This document shows, piece by piece, positions 34,070 through 43,369 of a DNA stretch of 64,000 nt. A program made the position numbers and the translations under genes. The stretch is taken from NCBI RefSeq assembly GCF_014127285.1, contig NZ_CP059901.1, positions 62,001 to 126,000 of the forward strand, in the 5' to 3' direction. Each line of letters begins with the position of its first letter. Position 1 is the first letter of the stretch. The DNA is from Mumia sp. ZJ1417. GTDB taxonomy: Bacteria; Actinomycetota; Actinomycetes; Propionibacteriales; Nocardioidaceae. The notes under the pieces are model-generated. The model saw only the letters and a list, made by a program, of their open reading frames with translations, was not told the origin of the DNA and ran no database searches.

Positions 34070-34302
34070 CGCGGCGCGCCCTCGATCGACGACATCACCG
34101 ACTTCTTCGAAGCCGGCGTGACGCGGACCCCAGCCCGGTCGAGGATCAGACGCAGGCGCTCGCCTACCTCGCCGAGCTGCAGGTCCGTGCCAGCGACCCC
34201 GAGGCCGCGGTGTTGACCCTGGAGGCCCTCGACGACCGCCCCCTCGCGCCCGAGATCGAGGAAGCGGTCGCCGACGTGCGGGCCGCGCTCAGCCGCGCTT
34301 GA
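34070..34302 (+). pseudogene. Decayed, frameshifted gene remnant
   Basis: Two protein-like stretches in different frames read in order on the plus strand. About 34082-34123 gives S-I-D-D-I-T-D-F-F-E-A-G-V. A second frame gives D-Q-T-Q-A-L-A-Y-L-A-E-L-Q-V and continues through E-A-A-V-L-T-L-E-A-L-D-D to V-R-A-A-L-S-R-A and a stop at 34302. Joining them needs one frameshift near 34123-34135. There is no start codon with a ribosome site; the 5' end stops at the family-B repeat. It looks like the end of a gene of unknown family cut and shifted by mutation. Its last 14 bases overlap the end of the next gene on the other strand. Confidence 0.55.
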
Positions 34303-34834
34303 CGTAGCGGCTGAACCGCGTGACCTCGTCGTACGAGTCGTGACCCGGCCCGACACGGGCGAGGATCGCGGCCTTGGCCTTCACTCGGGTGCCGGTCGTC
34401 TTCGACAGGCACGACACCGGGACAGAGATCGTCGTCTTCTTGCCCGACCAGCTGGTCTTGATGCCCGTGCACGGCAGCACCGTGAACGTGCTCGGGTCGT
34501 CGCCGCGCTGCCACCCGAGGATCTTGTCGGTGACCTTGCCCTTGCGGTTGCGGACGATCGACACGACGTACTTCCAGCGGCCGCTGTCCCTGGTCTTGAT
34601 GATCAGGTCGGTCGACGCGAGCTTCTTCTTGTTGCGGTGCGGGATCGTGAGCACGCCGGAGACGCGCGCGGGCCCGTTCTTCACGCGCAGCTGCGTGATG
34701 TCGGCGACGCGCGGCGCGTCACCGCGCGGGTCTTTGACCACCGCGGACGCGGCGTGGGCCGTGCCCGGGATCATGCCGACCGCGAGGACCGCTCCTGCGG
34801 TCACCGCGCCGATGCGTACGAGTCGTCTCGTCAT
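34289..34834 (-). CDS. Secreted protein of unknown function
   Basis: A 181-residue protein with a clear signal peptide (M-T-R-R-L-V-R-I-G-A-V-T-A-G-A-V-L-A, cleavage near A-H-A-A-S). The mature part is basic and beta-rich, starting with V-V-K-D-P-R-G-D-A-P-R-V-A-D-I-T, a pattern seen in small secreted actinobacterial proteins of undefined role. One Cys pair (V-L-P-C-T, V-S-C-L) may form a disulfide. I do not recognise a named family. It is divergent from furA, with about 85 bases between the start at 34834 and the duplicated FurA operator. Confidence 0.8.
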   Translation of the reverse strand: MTRRLVRIGAVTAGAVLAVGMIPGTAHAASAVVKDPRGDAPRVADITQLRVKNGPARVSGVLTIPHRNKKKLASTDLIIKTRDSGRWKYVVSIVRNRKGKVTDKILGWQRGDDPSTFTVLPCTGIKTSWSGKKTTISVPVSCLSKTTGTRVKAKAAILARVGPGHDSYDEVTRFSRYVKRG

Positions 34835-34920
34835 GACGTACCCCCTTGTTCGTCAGTTCTCGGCTCCGTCCATGGCAGCACACGCGAGGGTCACGGCGGC
34901 CCGTGTGTCGATGGCCAGGG

Positions 34921-34973
34921 TTGACTGGTTCAAGACTGCTTGTTTTGACTGATTCAAGAAAAGGCGCCAGACT
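34921..34973 (+). promoter_or_regulatory. Duplicated FurA-type operator and leaderless furA promoter
   Basis: TTGACTGGTTCAAGA (34921-34935) is repeated 24 bases on as TTGACTGATTCAAGA (34945-34959); each holds a TTGA-N5-TCAA dyad. The second copy includes the -35 TTGACT, with CAGACT (34968-34973) as the -10 after 17 bases, and the furA ATG 6 bases later. A leaderless furA message repressed by its own product is the mycobacterial arrangement. Confidence 0.8.
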
Positions 34974-34979
34974 GGGCGC

Positions 34980-35411
34980 ATGGACCCCACGCCTGATACC
35001 GAGCAGATGCTGCGTGCATCCTCGCTGCGCGTGACCCGCCCGCGGATCGCCGTGCTCGAAGCGGTGCACAGCCTCCCGCATGCCGACACCGACACGCTCA
35101 TCGACGCCGTACGCCGCCTGTTGCCCAGCGTGTCGCACCAGGCGGTCTACGACTCGCTGCGCACGCTCACCGACCACGGCCTCGTCCGTCGCATCCAGCC
35201 GACCGGCCTGGTCGCCCGGTACGAGGCGCGTGTCGGCGACAACCACCACCACGTCGTGTGCCGCTCGTGCGGCGCGATCGCCGACGTGGACTGCGCCGTC
35301 GGTGCGGCTCCCTGCCTGCACGCGTCCGACGACCACGGCTTCGCCATCGACGAGGCCGAGGTCCTCTACTGGGGCGTCTGCCCCGCGTGCTCCGCACCCC
35401 AGACCTCGTGA
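34980..35411 (+). CDS. furA: FurA, peroxide-responsive Fur-family regulator of katG
   Basis: A 143-residue Fur-family repressor. The N-terminal winged helix (R-V-T-R-P-R-I-A-V-L-E-A-V; V-S-H-Q-A-V-Y-D-S-L) precedes the metal-sensing region with N-H-H-H-V-V-C-R-S-C (His 89-91, Cys94, Cys97) and a second Cys pair C-P-A-C (Cys134, Cys137), the structural zinc site. It is encoded 39 bases upstream of katG, as in mycobacteria and streptomycetes, so it is the expected iron/peroxide sensor that represses katG and itself. The promoter carries two operator copies. A leaderless ATG start at 34980 is inferred. Confidence 0.94.
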   Translation: MDPTPDTEQMLRASSLRVTRPRIAVLEAVHSLPHADTDTLIDAVRRLLPSVSHQAVYDSLRTLTDHGLVRRIQPTGLVARYEARVGDNHHHVVCRSCGAIADVDCAVGAAPCLHASDDHGFAIDEAEVLYWGVCPACSAPQTS

Positions 35412-37691
<2,280 letters not shown>

Positions 37692-37699
37692 CGCTCTGA

Positions 37700-37758
37700 C
37701 TTTGCGTGGGGCCCCACGCAAAGTTCGTGCCCCACCGAACCTGTTCGGTGGGGCACGA
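37700..37758. repeat. Double palindrome, family D copy 1 (katG terminator)
   Basis: A perfect 26-base palindrome with arms ACTTTGCGTGGGG / CCCCACGCAAAGT (37700-37725) is followed directly by a 16-base-pair hairpin with arms TCGTGCCCCACCGAAC and GTTCGGTGGGGCACGA (37726-37758). CCCCACCGAA appears a third time near 37771. It lies between convergent katG and EcsC genes and probably terminates both; a partner copy is at 51257-51314. Confidence 0.85.
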
Positions 37759-37792
37759 CGTCTTTGTTGGCCCCACCGAAGAGTGTGACCCG

Positions 37793-38527
37793 TCAGTGCG
37801 GGGGCGGGAGGCGTCGGTCGCGCCACTCGCGGCGCGCGTACGAGGCCAGCTGTGCGGTGGAACGGGCGTCGGCGAGCGCGCCGACCCCGCCGCCGAGGAT
37901 CGGCACCTTGCGAAGGAACACGGTCGCGCCCTGCTTGCCGCTGACCCGGCCGAACAGCGCCGCCGTCACCTCGCGGGCGATCCGCTCGTCGAGCGCGGGG
38001 TCGTGGACCGGCGAGGTCGCGAGCCCCATCGGAGTCGAGGGCAGCCGGCCGTCCTTGATCGCCTTCGCGACCTCGTGCTTGCCGAGCAGCGTGGCCATCA
38101 CCGCGTTGCGCACGCGCGGGTCATCGAGGTCGTAGCCGCGCAGATAGGCGATCGCGGCCACGAGGTGGCACTGGAGCAGCGCGAGCCCGGCGACGTTCGC
38201 GGGGATCGTCACGACCATCGACGCGACACCGCCGAGGTTGGTGAGGAAACCCTGCGCGCTGGCGTAGCGGACGTGGATCCCGACCGACTCGCTGATCGCG
38301 TCCTCGACGCGGCCTCCGGCCAGTGCGAGACGGGCGTCGCACGCGACCCGTACCGGCTTGAACGGCCCGACCCCGTCGATCGCGCGGTCGAGCAGCACGC
38401 GGACGTAGCCGGCCGTGACCTTCGGACCGGCGGACATCGCGACGCGCGGTGCAACGAACTTGGCGGTCGACTTGGCGATCCCCACGAGCACCTCCTCAGG
38501 CAGTAGGTCCCATCGTATGTGAGGCAC
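37793..38527 (-). CDS. EcsC family protein
   Basis: A 244-residue protein of the EcsC family. The central region contains A-S-A-Q-G-F-L-T-N-L-G-G-V-A-S-M-V-V-T-I-P-A-N-V, then L-Q-C-H-L-V-A-A-I-A-Y-L-R-G-Y-D-L-D-D-P-R, a pattern of two hydrophobic helices followed by a conserved R-G-Y-D-L. EcsC proteins are linked to ABC transporter or membrane functions in Bacillus, but the molecular role is unknown. It is divergent from aat with about 25 bases between starts, so the two promoters overlap. The start is ATG 38527. Confidence 0.85.
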   Translation of the reverse strand: MPHIRWDLLPEEVLVGIAKSTAKFVAPRVAMSAGPKVTAGYVRVLLDRAIDGVGPFKPVRVACDARLALAGGRVEDAISESVGIHVRYASAQGFLTNLGGVASMVVTIPANVAGLALLQCHLVAAIAYLRGYDLDDPRVRNAVMATLLGKHEVAKAIKDGRLPSTPMGLATSPVHDPALDERIAREVTAALFGRVSGKQGATVFLRKVPILGGGVGALADARSTAQLASYARREWRDRRLPPPH

Positions 38528-38552
38528 CCACAGCGCTGACTAGAGTCGACCC

Positions 38553-39224
38553 GTGACGCCGCAACCCCTCGGACCGAACCGCTGGGAGTTCGACCAGGAC
38601 TCGTGGCCGGACGACGACTTCGTCGGGGTCGGCGCCGACCTGGCCCCGGAAACCCTGATCGCGGCGTACGCGACCGGTCTCTTCCCGATGCCGGTCGAGC
38701 CCGGAGGGCCGATGGGGTGGTGGTCGCCCCTTCGGCGCGGCGTTTTGCAGCTGGATCGCCTGCGTGTGACGAGATCGTTGCGCAAGTCGACCAATCGCTT
38801 CACGACAACGATCGACACAGCCTTCGACGAGGTCGTCGAAGCGTGTGCAGACCCGGTGCGGGACGGGGCATGGATCGACGGTCAGATCGGTGTCGCGTAC
38901 GGGCGTCTGCACGCCCTCGGATGGGCGCACTCGGTCGAGGTTCGCAACGCCGACGGGCTGCTCGTCGGCGGCCTGTACGGCGTCGCGATCGGCGGCCTTT
39001 TTGCAGGTGAGAGCATGTTTCACCGTGAGAGTGACGCCTCTAAGGCGGCGCTGGTGGCCCTCGTTGAGGTGCTGTCCGACGAGTACGCGTCGCAGCGCCT
39101 CGTGGACACCCAGTGGCAGACCCCGCACCTGGCCTCGCTGGGGGTCGCGGAGTGGCCCCGCGACGAGTATCTCGCTGCCCTCTCGAGGGTCCTCGACACA
39201 CCGTTACCGGCCACGTGGCGCTGA
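38553..39224 (+). CDS. aat: Leucyl/phenylalanyl-tRNA-protein transferase
   Basis: A 223-residue transferase that adds Leu or Phe to proteins with N-terminal Arg or Lys, marking them for ClpAP/ClpS-type turnover (N-degron pathway). Family motifs are A-Y-A-T-G-L-F-P-M-P (about residues 38-47), G-W-W-S-P-L-R-R-G near 57, the core E-V-R-N-A-D-G-L-L-V-G-G-L-Y-G-V-A-I-G-G-L-F-A-G-E-S-M-F and L-V-D-T-Q-W-Q-T-P-H-L-A-S-L-G. Length matches the family. Start GTG 38553. Located between EcsC and the HU gene; no operon link is evident. Confidence 0.95.
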   Translation: MTPQPLGPNRWEFDQDSWPDDDFVGVGADLAPETLIAAYATGLFPMPVEPGGPMGWWSPLRRGVLQLDRLRVTRSLRKSTNRFTTTIDTAFDEVVEACADPVRDGAWIDGQIGVAYGRLHALGWAHSVEVRNADGLLVGGLYGVAIGGLFAGESMFHRESDASKAALVALVEVLSDEYASQRLVDTQWQTPHLASLGVAEWPRDEYLAALSRVLDTPLPATWR

Positions 39225-39361
39225 TTCGGACATGGGTGTGGGCTACTGTCGACACGCACCACACCGGCGTGGGCCGCTGGAAATCCAGGGATCTCGGGCA
39301 TTTCTTCCTATGCTGGTGTGCGTCATAAGACAACTGACCACACGCACGTCGGAGGAATCCC

Positions 39362-39634
39362 GTGAACCGTACTGAACTCGTAGCTGCAGTCGCCGAGACT
39401 GCCGGCACCACCAAGGCCGACGCCGATGCGGTCCTCAGCGCTTTCGGTGACACGCTCATCGCCGCCGCCGGCAAGGGCGAGAAGGTCCAGATCCCGGGCC
39501 TGCTGACCGTGGAGCGTGTCGAGCGCGCCGCGCGCACCGGCCGCAACCCCGCGACCGGCGAGACCCTCGAGATCCCCGCCGGTTACGGCGTCAAGGTCAC
39601 CGCGGGCAGCAAGCTCAAGGCCGCCGTCAAGTAA
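39362..39634 (+). CDS. HU-family DNA-binding protein
   Basis: A 90-residue histone-like protein. It starts M-N-R-T-E-L-V-A-A-V-A-E (GTG at 39362, preceded by GGAGGAATCCC) and has the HU arm motif G-R-N-P-A-T-G-E-T-L-E-I-P near residues 60-72. The long Lys/Ala/Pro-rich C-terminal tail of mycobacterial and streptomycete HupB/HupS is absent; this is a bacterial-type short HU. It compacts DNA and helps bend it. It is a single transcription unit with a strong hairpin terminator at 39647-39692. Confidence 0.95.
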   Translation: MNRTELVAAVAETAGTTKADADAVLSAFGDTLIAAAGKGEKVQIPGLLTVERVERAARTGRNPATGETLEIPAGYGVKVTAGSKLKAAVK

Positions 39635-39646
39635 GACGCACCACGA

Positions 39647-39692
39647 AGGGACCTCGGGTACGCGCCAGCGTCCCGGGGTCCCTCGCGTTTTG
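39647..39692 (+). terminator. Intrinsic terminator after the HU gene
   Basis: A stem of 12 positions, AGGGACCTCGGG / CCCGGGGTCCCT with one mismatch, followed by CGCGTTTT. It is among the few T-rich terminators in the window. Confidence 0.85.
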
Positions 39693-39708
39693 CCCCTCCT
39701 CCCCGTCC

Positions 39709-39781
39709 CGTCCGCGATCTGGGCACTTCGCCACCGAACGCCGGCGCGACAACGGTGGGGAACTGCCCAAATCGCGGACGA
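39709..39781. repeat. Family C palindromic repeat, copy 1
   Basis: An inverted repeat with outer arms CGTCCGCGATCTGGGCA and TGCCCAAATCGCGGACG and an inner loop region of about 40 bases that contains GGCGCG. A second copy forms the linker of the pcaD-pcaC fusion (60547-60619). Here it lies between the HU terminator and the Fpg-like gene, ending 17 bases before the GTG start. Confidence 0.85.
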
Positions 39782-39798
39782 GGCGGCACACTGGGGGC

Positions 39799-40689
39799 GT
39801 GCCCGAGCTGCCCGAGGTCGCCGCACTCGCCGACGACCTGTCCCGCCGCCTGGGGGTCACCGAGGGTGAGCCCCGCGCGATCGCCGCCGCATACCCGGCC
39901 GCGATCAGTGCCCTCAAGACGTACGACCCTCCGGTCAGCGCGCTCTCCGGACTCCTGGTCGACGGCGTCACGCGCCACGGCAAGTTCCTCGACATCGACG
40001 CCGGTGGGCTGCACCTGATCATCCACCTGGCGCGCGCCGGCTGGCTGCGCTGGAAGGACGAGCAGCCCAAGGCGCCACCACGCCCCGGCGGTGGCAAGAA
40101 CCCGCTCGCGTTCCGGGTTGTGCTCGACGACGGCTCGGGCTTCGACCTGACCGAGGCCGGCACCAAGAAGGGGCTCGCGGTCTACCTCGTACGCGATCCT
40201 GCCGAGGTCCCCGGGATCGCGAGGCTCGGCCCGGAGCCGCTCGACGGGGCGTTCACGCGCGATGCGCTGCGTGACATCCTCACCGCGGCCGGGCGGGCGC
40301 AGATCAAGGGCGTCCTGCGCGACCAGTCGCAGATCGCGGGCATCGGCAACGCCTACTCCGACGAGATCCTCCACGTCGCGAAGATGTCGCCGTTCAAGCC
40401 GGCGAACACCATCGCGGGGTCCGAGGAGGACCTGACGATCCTGTACGAGGCCATCGGCAGCACGCTGCGCGACGCGATCGCGCGTTCTGACGGGCTTGCC
40501 GCGTCCGAGCTCAAGAGGGAGAAGAAGTCCGGCATGAGGGTGCATGCGCGGACCGGCGAGACGTGCGAGGTCTGCGGCGACACGATCCGTGAGGTGTCGT
40601 TCGCGGACTCGTCCCTGCAGTACTGCCCGACCTGCCAGACCGGAGGCAAACCCCTCGCCGACCGGCGGATGTCGAAGCTGCTGCGGTAG
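39799..40689 (+). CDS. Fpg/Nei-family DNA glycosylase
   Basis: A 296-residue formamidopyrimidine-DNA-glycosylase-like enzyme. It begins (GTG 39799) with P-E-L-P-E-V, where the N-terminal Pro is the catalytic nucleophile after removal of the initiator Met. The H2TH region includes I-K-G-V-L-R-D-Q-S-Q-I-A-G-I-G-N-A-Y-S-D-E-I-L. The C-terminal zinc finger is C-E-V-C-G-D-T and C-P-T-C-Q-T (four Cys). It should excise oxidised bases in base-excision repair. It differs from classical MutM in the region after the helix-two-turn and may have a shifted substrate range. No operon partner is close. Confidence 0.9.
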   Translation: MPELPEVAALADDLSRRLGVTEGEPRAIAAAYPAAISALKTYDPPVSALSGLLVDGVTRHGKFLDIDAGGLHLIIHLARAGWLRWKDEQPKAPPRPGGGKNPLAFRVVLDDGSGFDLTEAGTKKGLAVYLVRDPAEVPGIARLGPEPLDGAFTRDALRDILTAAGRAQIKGVLRDQSQIAGIGNAYSDEILHVAKMSPFKPANTIAGSEEDLTILYEAIGSTLRDAIARSDGLAASELKREKKSGMRVHARTGETCEVCGDTIREVSFADSSLQYCPTCQTGGKPLADRRMSKLLR

Positions 40690-40698
40690 GACGGAACG

Positions 40699-41013
40699 TC
40701 AGACCAGTGGGCGCCCGGCCTGGTGCCACGCGACGACGCCGCCCGCCAGGTTGACCGCGTCGACGCCACGCTCCTTCAGGAACGCGGTGGCGCGGGCCGA
40801 ACGGCCCCCGACGTGGCAGTACACCAGCACCTGGCCGCCAGTCGGCACCTCGTCGGCACGGGCCGCGAGCTCGCCGAGCGGGATGTGCACCGCGCCCTCG
40901 ATGTGTCCGGCGGCCCACTCGTCGTCCTCGCGCACGTCGAGCACGACCAGGTCGGCGGGCACAGGGTCGGGCACGCCGGCGACCTCGACGGTGGGGATGG
41001 TGGTCTCGTCCAT
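40699..41013 (-). CDS. Rhodanese-like domain protein
   Basis: A 104-residue single rhodanese domain. The active-site loop is V-Y-C-H-V-G-G-R-S-A-R-A (Cys near residue 67), which fits single-domain sulfurtransferases. Typical pattern L-D-V-R-E-D-D-E-W-A-A-G-H-I is at about 25-38. It may transfer persulfide sulfur in the cytoplasm. Start ATG 41013 is nine bases after GGAGG; ATG 41022 immediately follows the ribosome site and is less likely. It is convergent with the Fpg-like gene (9 bases apart). Confidence 0.9.
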   Translation of the reverse strand: MDETTIPTVEVAGVPDPVPADLVVLDVREDDEWAAGHIEGAVHIPLGELAARADEVPTGGQVLVYCHVGGRSARATAFLKERGVDAVNLAGGVVAWHQAGRPLV

Positions 41014-41135
41014 GTCGGACATCCTCCCAGGCGATGGCAAGGCCGTACCGGGGTCGAGGCTCGAGAAGCCCCTGGTTGGCTAGGCTTGGCTCGCCGGTCG
41101 CACGCTTGCTCGCCGGTCCGAGGAGGAACACCACC

Positions 41136-42101
41136 ATGTCGCAAGGCCCGCAGGACCCGTACGGTCGCCCGTACGGGGGAGCTTCCGGTCAGCCCTCTGG
41201 CGAACCCGGCTGGGGCGGCCCTCAGCCGGGCGTCCCGCAGCCCGCCTCGCCGCAGCCGCACTGGTCGACGCCGCACGCGCCTCCCACCTCCAGCGGCCGT
41301 GACGTGGAGCAGCCGTCGCCGTGGGGCACGGTGGCACTGATCGGTCTCGTGATCGGCGCACTGGTGTCGCTCGGCTACGCCGTGTACGCGCTCACCGCGC
41401 GGCGCGGCATCTTCGCCGATCTTGCCGACGACCCGTCCAGCGTGAGCCGCAGCGTCGCCGAGGACAGCGACTCGCTCAACTCCGTCCTCGTGGTCGGCAC
41501 GGTTGTCGTGCTCGTGATCGCGGTCCTGCTGTGGATCCTCGCGATCCTCAACGGCCGTGGCCGGGTCGCGCTCGGCTGGGCCGGGCTCGGGCTGACGGCC
41601 GTCGGTGTTGCCGTCGCCGTCGCCGGAGCCGTCATGACCAGCGGCGTCGAGGACGCGGAGGACGTCGACAGCGCCGTCACGGGCTACCTGTTGGTCGGAG
41701 GCGGGATGGTCGTCGTCGCCCTCGGCTTCGTCCTCGGGGTCCTCGCGCTGCTTGCCACCCGCGGCAGCGGGACGTCCACGCAGGCACGCCCCGAGCCGAG
41801 CGCGTCGTACGGGCAGTCACAGCCGCAGCAGCAGCCGTACGGCCAGCCCGAGCCGACGCAGCAGTTCCCTCGTCCCTCGTACGGTCAGCCCAGCCCGCCG
41901 CCTCAGCAGCCGCCGCACGGGCAGCCGCAGCCGCCTTATGGTCAGCCGCCGCACGGGCAGCCGCAGCCGCCTTATGGTCAGCCGCCGCAGCAGCCCCAGC
42001 AGCCCCCGTACGGGCAGCCGCCGCAGCGCCCCGGCCAGCCGTACGGGCCGCAGCCCGGCCAGCCGCCGTACCCGCCGCAGGGCCCGTCCGAGCGTCAGTG
42101 A
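41136..42101 (+). CDS. Four-helix membrane protein with Pro/Gln-rich repeat tail
   Basis: A 321-residue membrane protein of no recognised family. A Gly/Pro-rich N-terminus (residues 1-60) precedes about four hydrophobic segments (about 65-85, 117-138, 145-165, 180-207). The C-terminal 110 residues are Pro/Gln/Tyr-rich with repeats of P-P-H-G-Q-P-Q-P-P-Y-G-Q and P-Y-G-Q variants. Similar low-complexity tails occur on actinobacterial membrane proteins and can drive self-assembly. The start at ATG 41136 has AGGAGG nine bases before. DUF5926 follows 37 bases later. Confidence 0.75.
   Translation: MSQGPQDPYGRPYGGASGQPSGEPGWGGPQPGVPQPASPQPHWSTPHAPPTSSGRDVEQPSPWGTVALIGLVIGALVSLGYAVYALTARRGIFADLADDPSSVSRSVAEDSDSLNSVLVVGTVVVLVIAVLLWILAILNGRGRVALGWAGLGLTAVGVAVAVAGAVMTSGVEDAEDVDSAVTGYLLVGGGMVVVALGFVLGVLALLATRGSGTSTQARPEPSASYGQSQPQQQPYGQPEPTQQFPRPSYGQPSPPPQQPPHGQPQPPYGQPPHGQPQPPYGQPPQQPQQPPYGQPPQRPGQPYGPQPGQPPYPPQGPSERQ
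41911..41982 (+). repeat. 36-base tandem repeat in coding region
   Basis: Two exact 36-base units (41911-41946 and 41947-41982), beginning CGCCGCACGGGCAGCCGCAG, encode P-P-H-G-Q-P-Q-P-P-Y-G-Q twice in the tail of the membrane protein. Exact identity at the DNA level implies a recent duplication or an active slippage site. Confidence 0.9.
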
Positions 42102-42138
42102 CCACACGGTCACCCTCACCGAACTCAGGAGAAGAAGT

Positions 42139-42999
42139 ATGGGCAAGCGTTCCCGCCGTCGGGTGAAGCCGGAGAAGGTCGAGCGGATGCCGTTCCGCGC
42201 CCGGACGTTCGAAGGCATCCCGGGCGAGTGCGACCTGGTGGCACTGCGCGAGTTCGTGCCGGCCGCGACCGCATCCCTCCGGCTGCGCGAGGGCCTGGCC
42301 GCCGACAGGTCGGTCCGGTTCATCACGCTGCTGCCGTCCGCGTCGGCCGGCCTGGTGCGCCCCGACGGCGAGATCTGGGTCGGGCTGCAGGTGACGCACA
42401 ACTTCGGTGACGTGAGCCGTGACCTGGCCGCGGTGATCCTGCAGGGTCTCGAGACCGAGCCCGGCACCGAGATCGTCCTCGCCGACCCGGGTGTCGGTGA
42501 GCGTCTCCAGGACATCGTCGACACGGACTCCGACCTCGAGGTCGACGTGCAGGAGGGGTTCGACTTCTGGACCGCCGGCATCGACGACCCGACGGGTGAC
42601 GTCGCGGCCGCGATCGAGCAGGCCAACGAGATCGTCTCGCCGACCGTCCGGCTCGAGGAGGTCGACGCGGCGTACTGGACGCAGCTCGGCGAGCGCCAGT
42701 TCCTCCGCTGGGTGATGCCGTACGACGAGGACGAGCTGCTCACCGCGCTGGCACGGCTGCGTGCAGCCGGTGACGACCGGCTCGGCGAGCACGTCCGCCT
42801 GATCGGGTCGTTCCGCGCGCACGGCCTCCTCGTCCCCGTGTGGGAGATGGACGAGCCGACGCCTGCAGCCGAACTGGAGGGCCCTTCAGTGGCTTTTGAA
42901 GGTCGACTCAAGGAAGCCCTGGCCGATTCGACGCCTCTCACCACCGAGCAGCGGGGTGCGCGCAACGGTCTCGCGAACCGCCAGATCACGGTTCGGTAG
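42139..42999 (+). CDS. DUF5926 family protein
   Basis: A 286-residue protein of the actinobacterial DUF5926 family. It begins M-G-K-R-S-R-R-R-V-K-P-E-K-V-E-R and then P-F-R-A-R-T-F-E-G-I-P-G-E-C-D-L-V-A-L-R-E-F-V-P-A-A-T, the characteristic first block. The remaining part is acidic and conserved throughout, with a basic C-terminus (R-N-G-L-A-N-R-Q-I-T-V-R). Function is unknown. ATG 42139 with AGGAGAAG upstream. It follows the Pro/Gln-rich membrane protein gene. Confidence 0.88.
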   Translation: MGKRSRRRVKPEKVERMPFRARTFEGIPGECDLVALREFVPAATASLRLREGLAADRSVRFITLLPSASAGLVRPDGEIWVGLQVTHNFGDVSRDLAAVILQGLETEPGTEIVLADPGVGERLQDIVDTDSDLEVDVQEGFDFWTAGIDDPTGDVAAAIEQANEIVSPTVRLEEVDAAYWTQLGERQFLRWVMPYDEDELLTALARLRAAGDDRLGEHVRLIGSFRAHGLLVPVWEMDEPTPAAELEGPSVAFEGRLKEALADSTPLTTEQRGARNGLANRQITVR

Positions 43000-43200
43000 A
43001 CCAAAACACCACAAAATTCGTCAGCGTGATCCAGGTCACGAAGTCGCCACTTGTACGACTGTTCAGGATGCCTTAAAGTCGTCTTCAGGCCCCGGTCGTT
43101 GCTGTATCCCCCGTCAGCAGCGGCTGGGGTTTCCAATTCCCTGGAAATCCACAGGTGCCCGGGAGGGCTCGCCACTGCGCGTGCTAGCGTCGTCGACGTG

Positions 43201-43260
43201 ATGAGCGGACGATTTTATGGGCGCGACGTGCTGGTGCAGCCAGCGGTCGGCGCCTCATAG
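43201..43260 (+). CDS. Leader peptide upstream of DAHP synthase (candidate)
   Basis: A 19-codon open frame, MSGRFYGRDVLVQPAVGAS, with adjacent Phe and Tyr codons (positions 5-6). It starts 10 bases after an extended -10 candidate TGCTAGCGT (43182-43190), so it may be leaderless, with the GTG directly before the ATG as an alternative. It is followed by a strong hairpin at 43287-43312. DAHP synthase is feedback-regulated by aromatic amino acids, so a Phe/Tyr-responsive leader is plausible; the small number of control codons weakens the case. Too short to be confident from composition alone. Confidence 0.45.
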   Translation: MSGRFYGRDVLVQPAVGAS

Positions 43261-43286
43261 ACCGACTCGCTCAGCAAAGCCAGCAC

Positions 43287-43315
43287 AGGCACGGACCACA
43301 CGGTCCGTGCCTTTC
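43287..43315 (+). terminator. Attenuator-like hairpin before DAHP synthase
   Basis: A perfect 11-base-pair stem, AGGCACGGACC / GGTCCGTGCCT, with a 4-base loop, followed by TTCGTC. It lies between the putative leader peptide and the DAHP synthase start at 43370, where it would normally block the gene; a competing structure around 43325-43352 (GGCGG...CCGCC) is possible. The 370-base gap 43000-43369 otherwise holds only an inverted repeat TTTCCA-N6-TGGAAA at 43130-43147. Confidence 0.6.
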
Positions 43316-43369
43316 GTCATTCGTGGCGGTGCCGGCTCAGGATCAGGCGCCGCCGAGAGGAAGCACCTG

